DNA from: Duganella sp. CF402
GTDB lineage: Bacteria > Pseudomonadota > Gammaproteobacteria > Burkholderiales > Burkholderiaceae_D
Direction of reading: 5' to 3'
Assembly (NCBI RefSeq): GCF_900109645.1
Contig: NZ_FOBG01000001.1
Location: forward strand, 1,116,001 to 1,180,000
DNA: 64,000 nucleotides
Notes under the pieces: model-generated
Database searches by the model: none
Told to the model about the DNA's origin: nothing
The model's input: the letters and a program-made list of their open reading frames with translations, nothing else
Position numbers and translations under genes: made by a program
Part shown: piece by piece, positions 35,249-43,846 of the stretch
How the letters are laid out: each line of letters starts with the position of its first letter
Position numbering within the stretch: position 1 is the stretch's first letter

Positions 35249-36021
35249 ATACGGAAACGGTCTATCCCATTTTGTCCGGCAAGCGCGCGCTGGTGGTTGG
35301 TGTGGCCAACGAGCATTCAATCGCATGGGGCTGCGCGCTGGCCTTCCGCAGACTGGGTGCGGACGTGGTGCTCACTTACCTGAACGAGAAAGCGCTGCCG
35401 CACGTGGCCCCGCTGGCCGAACAAATCGACGCGCAACTGCTGCCGCTGGACGTTACCCAGCCCGGCCAGCTGGAAGCGGTGTTCGCCGCGCTGGCCGAGC
35501 GAGGCAAGCTCGATATCCTGGTCCACTCCATCGCCTTCGCACCCAAGGCCGACCTGCAAGGCGGCTTGCTGGACTGCTCGCTCGAAGGCTTCCTGCAAGC
35601 GATGGACGTGTCCTGCCACTCCTTCGTGCGCATGGCCAAGCTGGCCGCGCCGCTGATGACCGACGGCGGCAGCATGTTCGCCATGAGCTACCACGGCGCC
35701 GACAAAGTGGTCCCCAACTACAACGTCATGGGACCGGTGAAGGCCGCACTCGAAGCAGCCTGCCGCTACCTGGCTTATGAACTCGGTCCGCGCGACATCC
35801 GCGTGCATGCCATCTCACCGGGACCGCTGCAAACCCGCGCCGCCTCTGGGCTGAAGGACTTCGACCACTTGCTGGCCGAAGCCGTGCAGCGCGCGCCGCT
35901 CGGTGAACTGGTCGACATCATCGATGTCGGTAACACCTGCGCCTATCTGGCATCGCCGTACGCCAGGCGCCTGACCGGCAGCACGGTCTACGTCGACGGC
36001 GGCTTGAATATCATTGCGTGA
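35245..36021 (+). CDS. fabI: Enoyl-[acyl-carrier-protein] reductase, FabI type
   Basis: 258 residues from ATG 35245, inside the ackA stop. GKRALVVGVANEHSIAWGCA is the FabI NADH site; the catalytic pair is in SYHGADKVVPNYNVMGPVKA (Tyr-x6-Lys, with FabI-type VPNYNVMG). The end TGSTVYVDGGLNIIA is typical. FabI reduces enoyl-ACP in fatty acid synthesis. Its place after pta-ackA is unlike a fab operon, so this is probably an extra paralog for acyl-CoA/acyl-phosphate-linked metabolism; that role is inference. Confidence 0.9.
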   Translation: MNTETVYPILSGKRALVVGVANEHSIAWGCALAFRRLGADVVLTYLNEKALPHVAPLAEQIDAQLLPLDVTQPGQLEAVFAALAERGKLDILVHSIAFAPKADLQGGLLDCSLEGFLQAMDVSCHSFVRMAKLAAPLMTDGGSMFAMSYHGADKVVPNYNVMGPVKAALEAACRYLAYELGPRDIRVHAISPGPLQTRAASGLKDFDHLLAEAVQRAPLGELVDIIDVGNTCAYLASPYARRLTGSTVYVDGGLNIIA

Positions 36022-36033
36022 AAGGAGCGCCAG

Positions 36034-36282
36034 ATGCAAATTATCCTGAGAGGCTTGCACGGCGACGACAACGAGGAAAGCGTGACACAGGAACTGTCGA
36101 CCTACCTGCATGTCACGTCCGTTGAAATGGTGCGGCAGGGCGAGGAAGACAATCCGTGGGCGCTGGTGGAAGTCAGCGATTCGTATGAGCGGGTATGGAA
36201 CGTCTGCAATCAGCTGCGCGGCGTTTTCCATCGCGGTAAAGCGCTACACCTCACCATTCCGCTGCACCACGACGATACCTAG
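36034..36282 (+). CDS. Small hypothetical protein after fabI
   Basis: 82 residues, acidic, no signal peptide (MQIILRGLHGDDNEESVTQE; EMVRQGEEDNPWALVEVSDS). The pattern of strands and helices could be a small RRM-like or ferredoxin-like fold. No family recognised. It follows fabI by 12 bases with AAAGGAG as ribosome site, so it is probably the last gene of the pta-ackA-fabI operon. Stop overlaps the next gene as CTAG. Confidence 0.62.
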   Translation: MQIILRGLHGDDNEESVTQELSTYLHVTSVEMVRQGEEDNPWALVEVSDSYERVWNVCNQLRGVFHRGKALHLTIPLHHDDT

Positions 36283-37934
36283 CCGCGCCGCGCGAGGAAA
36301 CCGTGGATCTGTGATACCACGGCCGCGCCTTCGCCCACCGCCGCCGCCACACGCTTGGTCGAATTGGCGCGCACATCGCCAATGGCGAACACGCCTGGCA
36401 CGCTGGTCTCCAATGCCGCGCGTCCTTCGCCGCCCGGCGCATCGTAGCCGGTCAGGATAAAGCCCTTGTCGTCCACCTGCACACCGCAATCGCCCAACCA
36501 GCCGGTGTTCGGGTCGGCGCCGATGAACAGGAATATGCGGCAAATGTCATAGTCTGTTTCAAGCTGGCTGCGGTTGTCGCGCACGCGCACTTGCTGCAAG
36601 CCTTCCTCATCGCTGCCTTCCAGCGCGACGATTTCGGACTCCACATGCAGTTCGATGTTGGGCGTGGCCGCAATTCTCTCGATCAGGTAGCTGGACATGG
36701 TGGAAACCAGGCTGTCCTTGCGGATCAGCATATGTACCTTGGCCGCGTGCGCCGACAAATACACCGCCGCCTGTCCCGCCGAATTGCCGCCGCCGACCAG
36801 GATCACTTCCTCGCTAGCGCACAGACCCGCTTCCAGCGGCGAAGCCCAGTAGTACACGCCTTTGCCTTCAAACTGGCGCAGGTTGGCCAGCGACGGACGA
36901 CGGTAGCGCGCGCCGCATGACAGCACCACAGTGCGGCCTTGCAGCAGCGTGAGGCTGCCGCACATCTCCACTTGCAGCGGATAGGTATCGCACAGCAGGC
37001 GTCCGGCCGGCGCCGGAATCGCCATCTTCACACCGAACTTCTGCGATTGCACGAACGCGCGTCCAGCGAGCGCGCCGCCGGATATGCCGGTCGGGAAACC
37101 GAGATAATTCTCGATGCGCGCGCTGGCAGCGGCCTGTCCGCCATAGGCGCGGGTTTCCAGCACCAGCACCGACAAGCCTTCGGACGCCGCATACACGGCG
37201 GTCGCCAAACCAGCAGGGCCGGCGCCGACCACGATCACGTCCCAGACATCGTCGGGATTGAGCGGCGGCAGGGTGCCGAGACAGCGGCCCAGATCGACCA
37301 CGCTGGGATTTTTCTTGACGTCGCCGTTGGGGCACACGGCCAGCGGCCAGTCCTCGGCCGTCGGCTGATAGTGCTCGCACAGCGCGCGCGCCTGTCCGTC
37401 GCTGGCGGGATTCAGCACCCGGTGCGGCAGCCCGTTACTGGTCAACCAGCCTTGCAAGGCATGCAGGCGCGGATGGCCCGGCGTGGCTACCAGCACCAGT
37501 CCACCATCTTTGCTATCGATTTGCTCCACACGGCGCAGGATGAAGGCGCGGACGATGCGCTCGCCCAGCTCCGCCTCGGCGATGATCAGCGCACGCAGGC
37601 CTTCAACGCTGAGCATCAGCGCTTCCACATCGCCGACCGCGTGGCCGTTGACCAGCGTCGGCGCGCCGGCCAACTGGCTGATTTCGCCCGCAAACTCGCC
37701 ATGCGTATGTTCGGTGATGACGGAGCTGTTACCAAGGCCGTCGTAACGGCTGATGCGGATCGCGCCTTTCAGCACCACGTACATGCCAAAGTAAGTGAGG
37801 CCCGCCTCAAACAGGCGTTCGCCATCCTTGAAACAAACGAGTGTCCCAAAACGCTGGATGCGCTTGAGTTCCGCCGGTGCCAGCTTGGGCAGCGCCTGGG
37901 CGGTGCGGTTCTTGAAGGTGTCGTAGATGGTCAT
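36279..37934 (-). CDS. cNMP-binding domain - thioredoxin reductase-like FAD oxidoreductase without CxxC
   Basis: 551 residues. An N-terminal cyclic-nucleotide-binding fold (about 25-140; GERLFEAGLTYFGMYVVLKG, then HGEFAGEISQLAG), a middle thioredoxin-like segment (GLVLVATPGHPRLHALQGWL), and a TrxR-like FAD/NAD(P)H core from VIVVGAGPAGLATAVYAA to GVFAIGDVRANSTKRVAAAV. Where thioredoxin reductase has CATC before the second nucleotide site, this protein reads YYWASPLEAGLC, so the redox disulfide is absent. NAD(P)H site: LVGGGNSAGQAAVYL. It probably passes electrons to another acceptor. Electron partner unknown. Confidence 0.82.
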   Translation of the reverse strand: MTIYDTFKNRTAQALPKLAPAELKRIQRFGTLVCFKDGERLFEAGLTYFGMYVVLKGAIRISRYDGLGNSSVITEHTHGEFAGEISQLAGAPTLVNGHAVGDVEALMLSVEGLRALIIAEAELGERIVRAFILRRVEQIDSKDGGLVLVATPGHPRLHALQGWLTSNGLPHRVLNPASDGQARALCEHYQPTAEDWPLAVCPNGDVKKNPSVVDLGRCLGTLPPLNPDDVWDVIVVGAGPAGLATAVYAASEGLSVLVLETRAYGGQAAASARIENYLGFPTGISGGALAGRAFVQSQKFGVKMAIPAPAGRLLCDTYPLQVEMCGSLTLLQGRTVVLSCGARYRRPSLANLRQFEGKGVYYWASPLEAGLCASEEVILVGGGNSAGQAAVYLSAHAAKVHMLIRKDSLVSTMSSYLIERIAATPNIELHVESEIVALEGSDEEGLQQVRVRDNRSQLETDYDICRIFLFIGADPNTGWLGDCGVQVDDKGFILTGYDAPGGEGRAALETSVPGVFAIGDVRANSTKRVAAAVGEGAAVVSQIHGFLARRG

Positions 37935-37975
37935 GCGCCATAGTCTAGCGCGAATTTTCCTCCGCTCGCCAGATT

Positions 37976-39337
37976 CTAAAGTAAGACTTTTAGCCAGCGT
38001 TGTTTATAGTCGTCCCACCCTGGCAAATGGAGCGGCGTGGCGGCCCGCTTGTTGTTGGCCGGTGCCCGGCCCCAGTGATGCAGCATCCATGCGCCGCTGG
38101 CGGTGCCGCTGCTGTCGTCGGTGCTGCTGACTTTCTGATGCGGTCGCAACGCGGCCAGCAGGCGCGCGAACCAAGGGTTCCCGGTGAAGCTGCCTTCGAC
38201 GACGATGGCCGTGCCTTCGGCTTTGACGCCCAGCGCGTCGAGGCAGTAGTCACTCATCAGCACGCAGTACAAGGTGGCGAGTGCGTAGCGCTGGCCGCTG
38301 CTGGATGGCGCGGGGCCTACGATGCTGCCGGTGAGACCTGCGAATGGACCGCCGGTGGCGGCAAAACAGGGCAAGGCCAGCGTGAATTGGTCGATCATCG
38401 CCTGCAGGTCGGCGAGGCTGCACGGTTCTGTGTGCGGGCCGGCCAGTTCGGCAAATTCACGGCCGCCCATGAAGCGCATGCTGGGCACAGGATGACCCAT
38501 TGCGTCGCTGTTGGCGAGCATGTCGGCTTGTTCGTGCAGCGCGTCCAGCGGCGCGCCGGGAGCGGCGGCGATGACCCAGGTGCCGGTTGATAGCACGGCG
38601 GGCGGCGGCGTCACGGTCAAGTGGCGCAGCAGCGAGGCGTTGCTGTCATGGATGCCGCACAGGACGCGGCAATTCTCCGGCAATCCGGTGCGTGCGACGA
38701 TTTCCGGCTTGAGTGTGCCGAGCGCGGTCCACGCTGGACGCATGGGGGCAAACAGCCGGTTCCAGCCCGTACGGTCGACCAGCGATGAATACTGCTTGCG
38801 CGACGGCTGCCACAAATCGGTATGGCAGCCGAGCGAAGTGATTTCGCTGGCTGCGACGCCGCACAGCCGCCAAGCCCAATACTGCGGGTACATCAGGATA
38901 TGGCGCGCACGGCGGAATTGTTTCGGGAAGGTGTGCGACTGCCACACCAGTTGTCGGCCCAGATTCAGGCCCGCAGGCAGCAGCGGCGAGTGCGTGGCGG
39001 AATAGGGTGGCCGCTCCACGGCGTAATGCGTTTGCTGCGAGGCTGGCAGTTCGTATTCGTAGTCCAGCACCGGTAGAACAAGGCCTTCATCGTCCACCAG
39101 CGCGGCGGTGGCGCCGTGCGTGACCGGAACGATGGCGTCGATTTCCGCCTTCTGCGCGAAGTCGCACATCCGGTCCAGCATCCATTCCCAGATGCGTTCC
39201 GTGTCGTGATGCGGATACGGCCCGTCGCGCAGTATGGTGTTGGCGCTGCGCTGTTCGGCCAGTACGGCGCCTTGCGCATCGAGCAGCACCAGCTTGACGT
39301 TGGTCTTGCCGATGTCCAGAACGATGGTGGCGCTCAT
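37976..39337 (-). CDS. rhaK: L-rhamnulokinase (FGGY family, RhaK-type)
   Basis: 453 residues. N-terminal ATP-site MSATIVLDIGKTNVKLVLLD and the C-terminal FGGY region (IVVEGSFTGNPWFARLLAAL). It would phosphorylate L-rhamnulose to L-rhamnulose 1-phosphate. It is the last gene of rhaRSTPQK, with its ATG overlapping the rhaQ stop by four bases. In Rhizobium leguminosarum the corresponding kinase RhaK is also needed for activity of the cognate ABC transporter. Assignment is by family and context; FGGY kinases are hard to tell apart by motif alone. Confidence 0.85.
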   Translation of the reverse strand: MSATIVLDIGKTNVKLVLLDAQGAVLAEQRSANTILRDGPYPHHDTERIWEWMLDRMCDFAQKAEIDAIVPVTHGATAALVDDEGLVLPVLDYEYELPASQQTHYAVERPPYSATHSPLLPAGLNLGRQLVWQSHTFPKQFRRARHILMYPQYWAWRLCGVAASEITSLGCHTDLWQPSRKQYSSLVDRTGWNRLFAPMRPAWTALGTLKPEIVARTGLPENCRVLCGIHDSNASLLRHLTVTPPPAVLSTGTWVIAAAPGAPLDALHEQADMLANSDAMGHPVPSMRFMGGREFAELAGPHTEPCSLADLQAMIDQFTLALPCFAATGGPFAGLTGSIVGPAPSSSGQRYALATLYCVLMSDYCLDALGVKAEGTAIVVEGSFTGNPWFARLLAALRPHQKVSSTDDSSGTASGAWMLHHWGRAPANNKRAATPLHLPGWDDYKQRWLKVLL

Positions 39338-40332
39338 GCTTTGCGGCCGCGCAGCAGGCGTGGCAGCGCGATGGTCGCCAACAGCAGCATGCCGATCACG
39401 ATGGTCATGTAGATGCCGGGGACATTGGCCAGCGACAGGCCGTAGGTCACAGTGCCGAGCGTGAGCACTGCCAGCATGACTCCCGCGATGGTGCCCGCGC
39501 CGCCGGCGATACTCACTCCGCCGAGGATGACCATCGTGATGATCTCCAGCTCCCAGCCCATTGCGATATTGGGGCGCGTGCTGCCGATACGGCCTGTGAG
39601 CAGGTAGCCTGCCAGTCCGGCCATCGCGCCGGTCAGCATGAACAGCGCGAGGCGGTAGCGGTCCACGGCGATGCCTGAGAAGCGCGCAGCGACCGGATTG
39701 TTACCGATCGCGTAGATGCGGCGTCCCCAGCTCGTTGCGTGCAGCATTACCGCAAACAGCGCGGCGCACGCCAGCAGGATGACGAATTCGCGCGGAATGG
39801 CGTCGAAGAAGTATCCCTGGCCCCAGTCGGCCATTTGCTGAGGATAGCCGGTGTAGGCCTGGTCGCCCAGCATCACGCTGGCGACGCCGCGGAATACCGA
39901 CACGGTGCCGATGGTAACCACGATGGACGGCAGGCCAAAGCGCGTCACCATCACGCCGTTCAGCAAACCGCAGGCGGTGCCGGTGGCCAGCGCGATTGGC
40001 AGCAGCGCTTCCGGCGGTGCGCCATTGGCGTTGGCGAAGCCCATCGCCACCGATGACAGGGCGAGGATGCCGGAGACGGAGATGTCGATTTCGCGGCAGA
40101 TAATCAACAGCGCCATCGGCAAGGCGATCAGCGCTTTTTCGCTGAAGTTGAAGGTGCCGTCGGCCAGGTTGTCGAGGTCGAGGAAGTTCGGCAGCAGGAT
40201 GCTGTTGGCGATGAAGGCGGCCAGCAGCAGCAACGCCAGCAGGCTCTCGCGCCGACCCAGCGCGGCGCGAATACGGAAGCCCGGGCGGTCCGAGATGATG
40301 TAACGTGAAGTTGGCATGGTGGTCGTGTTCAT
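39334..40332 (-). CDS. rhaQ: Rhamnose ABC transporter permease RhaQ
   Basis: 332 residues, eight to ten membrane helices of the BPD_transp_2 (ribose-type) family. The conserved permease loop GMGFANANGAPPEALLPIALA and the region VTIGTVSVFRGVASVMLGD are typical, as is EIITMVILGGVSIAGGAGTI near the end. It overlaps rhaP (ATGA) and rhaK by four bases each. Confidence 0.88.
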   Translation of the reverse strand: MNTTTMPTSRYIISDRPGFRIRAALGRRESLLALLLLAAFIANSILLPNFLDLDNLADGTFNFSEKALIALPMALLIICREIDISVSGILALSSVAMGFANANGAPPEALLPIALATGTACGLLNGVMVTRFGLPSIVVTIGTVSVFRGVASVMLGDQAYTGYPQQMADWGQGYFFDAIPREFVILLACAALFAVMLHATSWGRRIYAIGNNPVAARFSGIAVDRYRLALFMLTGAMAGLAGYLLTGRIGSTRPNIAMGWELEIITMVILGGVSIAGGAGTIAGVMLAVLTLGTVTYGLSLANVPGIYMTIVIGMLLLATIALPRLLRGRKA

Positions 40333-41318
40333 GCGGTGCGGCCTCCATGCAGCGGCAGGATCTGGCGGCCACCTTGTTTGCCGTTGCGGGCGTTGATCAG
40401 TACTGCGGTGAGGATGACGATGCCGGTCAGCGCGCTTTGCCAGAACGGCGATACTTTCACCACCGGCAGTGCGTTGCCGATCACCGCGAGGAACAAGCCG
40501 CCCAGCACCGCACCGGCCACGCTGCCGCAGCCGCCGGCGATGCTGATGCCGCCGATGACACAGGCTGCGATCACGGTGAATTCAAATCCATACGCGATCT
40601 CGGTGTAGGCGACGGCGTAGCGCGCTACCCACAGGTAGCCGCACAGTCCCGCCATTGCACCGGACAGTCCATAAGTCCACAGCAGCCGCTGCGCGATTGG
40701 AATGCCGACATAGCGCGCCGACGATGGCGCGTTGCCGATGGCGTAAAGGTCGCGGCCGAAGCGGCTGTGCCGCGCCACGTACCACGCCGCCAGCACGACC
40801 AGCGCCGCAATCCATACCAGATGCGTCACGCCGAGCAGCCGCGCCAGAGGGAATGCCACGAAATCTGAAGGCATCTGGTGCGACGACACCCAGGCACCGC
40901 CGGAGAGCACGAACACCATGCCGCGATACACGCTCATGGTGCCTAGCGTGACCACGATGGGCGGCAGGTCGAGATAGCCGATCAGATAGCCGTTAATCAG
41001 GCCGAGTGCCAGACCGATGCCCAGCGCCGCCAGCACGATCAACGGCAGCGGCAGGGCGGGGAAGCGCGCCGCCAGCAGTGCCGACATCATGCCGGCCAGC
41101 GCCAGGCTGGAAGCCATCGACAAGTCCACGCCGCGCGTGACGATGACCAGCATCTGCGCCAGCGCCAGCATGATCAGCGGCGTGCTGTCGGTTAGCAGGT
41201 TGGCCAGGCTGGCCGGCGTGACGAACACCGGCGCACGCGCGCCGACCAGCGCAATCAGTCCAATGATGCACAGCGCCAGTTGCGTCTCACGCATTCTCAA
41301 CAGCGCCTTCATGCGCAT
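40329..41318 (-). CDS. rhaP: Rhamnose ABC transporter permease RhaP
   Basis: 329 residues, homologous to RhaQ; shares LPPIVVTLGTMSVYRGMVFV and VIAACVIGGISIAGGCGSVA. It forms the inner-membrane channel with RhaQ. It overlaps the ATPase gene rhaT by ten bases and rhaQ by four. Confidence 0.88.
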   Translation of the reverse strand: MRMKALLRMRETQLALCIIGLIALVGARAPVFVTPASLANLLTDSTPLIMLALAQMLVIVTRGVDLSMASSLALAGMMSALLAARFPALPLPLIVLAALGIGLALGLINGYLIGYLDLPPIVVTLGTMSVYRGMVFVLSGGAWVSSHQMPSDFVAFPLARLLGVTHLVWIAALVVLAAWYVARHSRFGRDLYAIGNAPSSARYVGIPIAQRLLWTYGLSGAMAGLCGYLWVARYAVAYTEIAYGFEFTVIAACVIGGISIAGGCGSVAGAVLGGLFLAVIGNALPVVKVSPFWQSALTGIVILTAVLINARNGKQGGRQILPLHGGRTA

Positions 41319-42826
41319 TCCTCCAGCGGCAGCGCGCAGCCCGATGCGGCGGCGACGATCATTTCCGGCGTGGCCTCGGCCCGCGCGTATTCGTTTTCAA
41401 TTCGGCCTTGATGCATGACGATGATGCGGTCCGCGAGACCCATCACTTCAGGTAGTTCGGACGACACCAGTATCACGGACAAGCCCTTGGCTACCAGATC
41501 GCTGATGAAGCGATGTACGGCGGCCTTTGAGCCGATGTCGATGCCCTTGGTCGGCTCGTCCAGGATGATGACCTTGGGATCGGTCGCCAGCCATTTTCCC
41601 AACACGACCTTTTGCTGGTTGCCGCCCGAAAGTTCGGACACATGCTGCGTCAGATGCGTCGCCTTCAGTTCCAGCTGTTCCGCGTAGTGCCGCGCAATCG
41701 CGTTCTCCTGCTTGCGTCGTCCGCACAGGAAGAAACCGACACGCGACAGGATCGGCAGCGTCATGTTATGCAGGATGGGCAGCGTCAGGTGCGCGCCTTG
41801 ATGCTGGCGGTCTTCCGGCACGTAGGCGATGCCGTGAGCGATGGCGTCTGCGGCGGAGCTGATATCGGCCCGCTTGCCGTGTATGCGCACTTCGCCGCGT
41901 ACCCCGGCGGTGAGGCCGAACAAGGCTTGCATCACTTCCGAGCGGCCGGCGCCTACCAGGCCGTAGAAGCCCAGTATCTCGCCCTGGCGCAGCGAGAAGC
42001 TGACATTATCGAATTCGGTTGGATGGCTGAAGTTGCGCACTTCCAGCACCACTTCGCCCGGTGTGACGTCGGCCTTGGGATAGGCTTCTTTCACGGAGCG
42101 GCCGACCATCAGGGCCACCAGTTCAGGCTCGGTGATATCGGCCAGCGCGCCCTCGGCGATGAACTGGCCGTCCCGCAGTACCGTGTAGCGGTCGGCGACG
42201 GCGAAAATCTCGTCGAATTTGTGGGAGATGAAAATCACCGCCGTGCCGGCAGCACGCAACTGGCCGATGATGCGGTACAGCTCCTGTATCTCGCGCTGCG
42301 ACAGCGAAGCGGTCGGCTCGTCGAGGATGACGACCCGCGCATCCTGCGACAGGGCGCGAGCGATTTCCACGAAATGGCGCTGCGCCACGCTCAAGTCCTT
42401 CACGCGTGCGCGCACCGGCAGCGCGACTTCCAGTCGCTCAAACAGCTTTTCCGCCTCAGCCTCGATGCGCTTCCAGTCGATGCGCGCACCACGGCAGGGC
42501 TGGCGGCCGACGTAGATATTTTCAGCGACCGTCAGTTCATCGAACATCACCGTTTCCTGGTGCACGGCGGTGATCCCGGCCTGCATCGCGTCCTGCGCGC
42601 TGCTGAAAGACACCGGCTGGCCGGCCAGCGTAATGCTGCCTTCATCCGGTTGATAAATACCGGTGAGCGTTTTCACCAGCGTGGACTTACCGGCGCCGTT
42701 CTCGCCGATCAGCGCCATCACTTCGCCGGCGCGCACCGTCAGCGCGACTTGATTGAGCGCGACGATGCCTGCAAAGCGCTTGCTGATCCCGGCCAGTTGC
42801 AGGACCGGGCTTGTATTGGTGGTCAT
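41309..42826 (-). CDS. rhaT: Rhamnose ABC transporter ATP-binding protein RhaT
   Basis: 505 residues with two ABC cassettes. First: Walker A GENGAGKSTLV, Walker B VVILDEPTASLS, signature LSVAQRHFVEIARAL. Second: Walker A-like GLVGAGRSEV (no Lys), signature LSGGNQQKVVLGKWLA, Walker B VIILDEPTKGID. This is the usual layout of ribose-type (CUT2) ATPases. The name follows the Rhizobium rhaRSTPQUK cluster, not the E. coli rhamnose permease RhaT. Confidence 0.9.
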   Translation of the reverse strand: MTTNTSPVLQLAGISKRFAGIVALNQVALTVRAGEVMALIGENGAGKSTLVKTLTGIYQPDEGSITLAGQPVSFSSAQDAMQAGITAVHQETVMFDELTVAENIYVGRQPCRGARIDWKRIEAEAEKLFERLEVALPVRARVKDLSVAQRHFVEIARALSQDARVVILDEPTASLSQREIQELYRIIGQLRAAGTAVIFISHKFDEIFAVADRYTVLRDGQFIAEGALADITEPELVALMVGRSVKEAYPKADVTPGEVVLEVRNFSHPTEFDNVSFSLRQGEILGFYGLVGAGRSEVMQALFGLTAGVRGEVRIHGKRADISSAADAIAHGIAYVPEDRQHQGAHLTLPILHNMTLPILSRVGFFLCGRRKQENAIARHYAEQLELKATHLTQHVSELSGGNQQKVVLGKWLATDPKVIILDEPTKGIDIGSKAAVHRFISDLVAKGLSVILVSSELPEVMGLADRIIVMHQGRIENEYARAEATPEMIVAAASGCALPLEECA

Positions 42827-42838
42827 AGTGGGCCCGGC

Positions 42839-43846
42839 TCAGAAGATCTTGGCGAATTTGTCGACGTTGCTCTTATCGTAGGTGAACGGCGGCGCCATCG
42901 CACCTTCGCCGTTCGCATCGATAGCGATGGCGCCCATGCGGCCAGCCGAGATGCTGCCGCCGGGATGTGCGGTCGGCCGCTTCTGCACAAATTCGTACGC
43001 AGCGTATGTCGCCGCGTATCCGAGATCAATCGGATTCCAGATCGCGAACTCGCGCACTGCACCGCTCTTCACGTGGCCCGCCATCTCAGACGGCAGGCCA
43101 AGACCGGTGACAAACACCTTGCCCACCAAATGCTCGTCCACCACGGCCTTGCTTGCCGCGTTGATGCCGACCGTGGTCGGTGCAATGATGGCTTTCAGGT
43201 GCGGATTGCTGCGCAACAGGCCGATGGCTTCGCGGTAGCTTTTGTCCGACTGGTCATCGCCGTAGACCGTGGCCACCAGTTTCATCTTGCTGTACTCCGG
43301 CTGCTGCAGCACCTTCTTCATCACGCCGATCCAGATATTCTGATTGGTCGCTTGCGCCGATGCCGACAGGATGGCGATTTCACCCTCGCCGCCAATGGCG
43401 TCCGCCGCCATCTGGACCTGCTTGGTGCCGATCAAATCGGCGTTGGAAGGATTCAGCTGCATTAAACGTCCTTCCGGCGCCAGGCCGCTGTCGAAGGAAA
43501 TCACCTTGATGCCGCGCCCCATTGCCTTCTTGGTGATCGGCACCAGCGCGTTCGGGTCGTTGGCCGAGATGACGATGGCGTTGACCTTCTGGCTGATCAG
43601 CGAATTGATGATCTCAATCTGGCCTTCCGCGCTGGGCGTGGTGGGGCCGGTGTAGATAATCTCGACGTTCTTCAGTTCCCTGGCGGCGTCGTTGGCGCCG
43701 TTATGGGCGGCGTCGAAGAAGCCGTTGCCGAGGTTTTTCACCACCATCGCGATGCGGATGTGGTCCGGCTCTTTTTCCTTGCAGCCTGCGATGGCCACCA
43801 ACAGGCCGGCGGCAACGGCCGCCATTACGATCTTCTTGAGTTTCAA
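42839..43846 (-). CDS. rhaS: Rhamnose ABC transporter substrate-binding lipoprotein RhaS
   Basis: 335 residues. Type I periplasmic binding protein with lipobox VAIAGCKEKE (lipidated Cys about 22), ribose-binding-like start HIRIAMVVKNLGNGFFDAAH and sugar-binding segments VNAIVISANDPNALVPITKK and GIKVISFDSGLAPEG. It captures rhamnose in the periplasm for RhaTPQ. The gene overlaps rhaR by four bases. The name is the Rhizobium one, unlike E. coli RhaS, which is a regulator. Confidence 0.9.
   Translation of the reverse strand: MKLKKIVMAAVAAGLLVAIAGCKEKEPDHIRIAMVVKNLGNGFFDAAHNGANDAARELKNVEIIYTGPTTPSAEGQIEIINSLISQKVNAIVISANDPNALVPITKKAMGRGIKVISFDSGLAPEGRLMQLNPSNADLIGTKQVQMAADAIGGEGEIAILSASAQATNQNIWIGVMKKVLQQPEYSKMKLVATVYGDDQSDKSYREAIGLLRSNPHLKAIIAPTTVGINAASKAVVDEHLVGKVFVTGLGLPSEMAGHVKSGAVREFAIWNPIDLGYAATYAAYEFVQKRPTAHPGGSISAGRMGAIAIDANGEGAMAPPFTYDKSNVDKFAKIF

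Noticed and set aside
41612..43465. 617-residue open frame antisense to rhaT and rhaS
   Set aside because: Covers two well-conserved ABC transporter genes on the opposite strand; no domain or signal peptide of its own.
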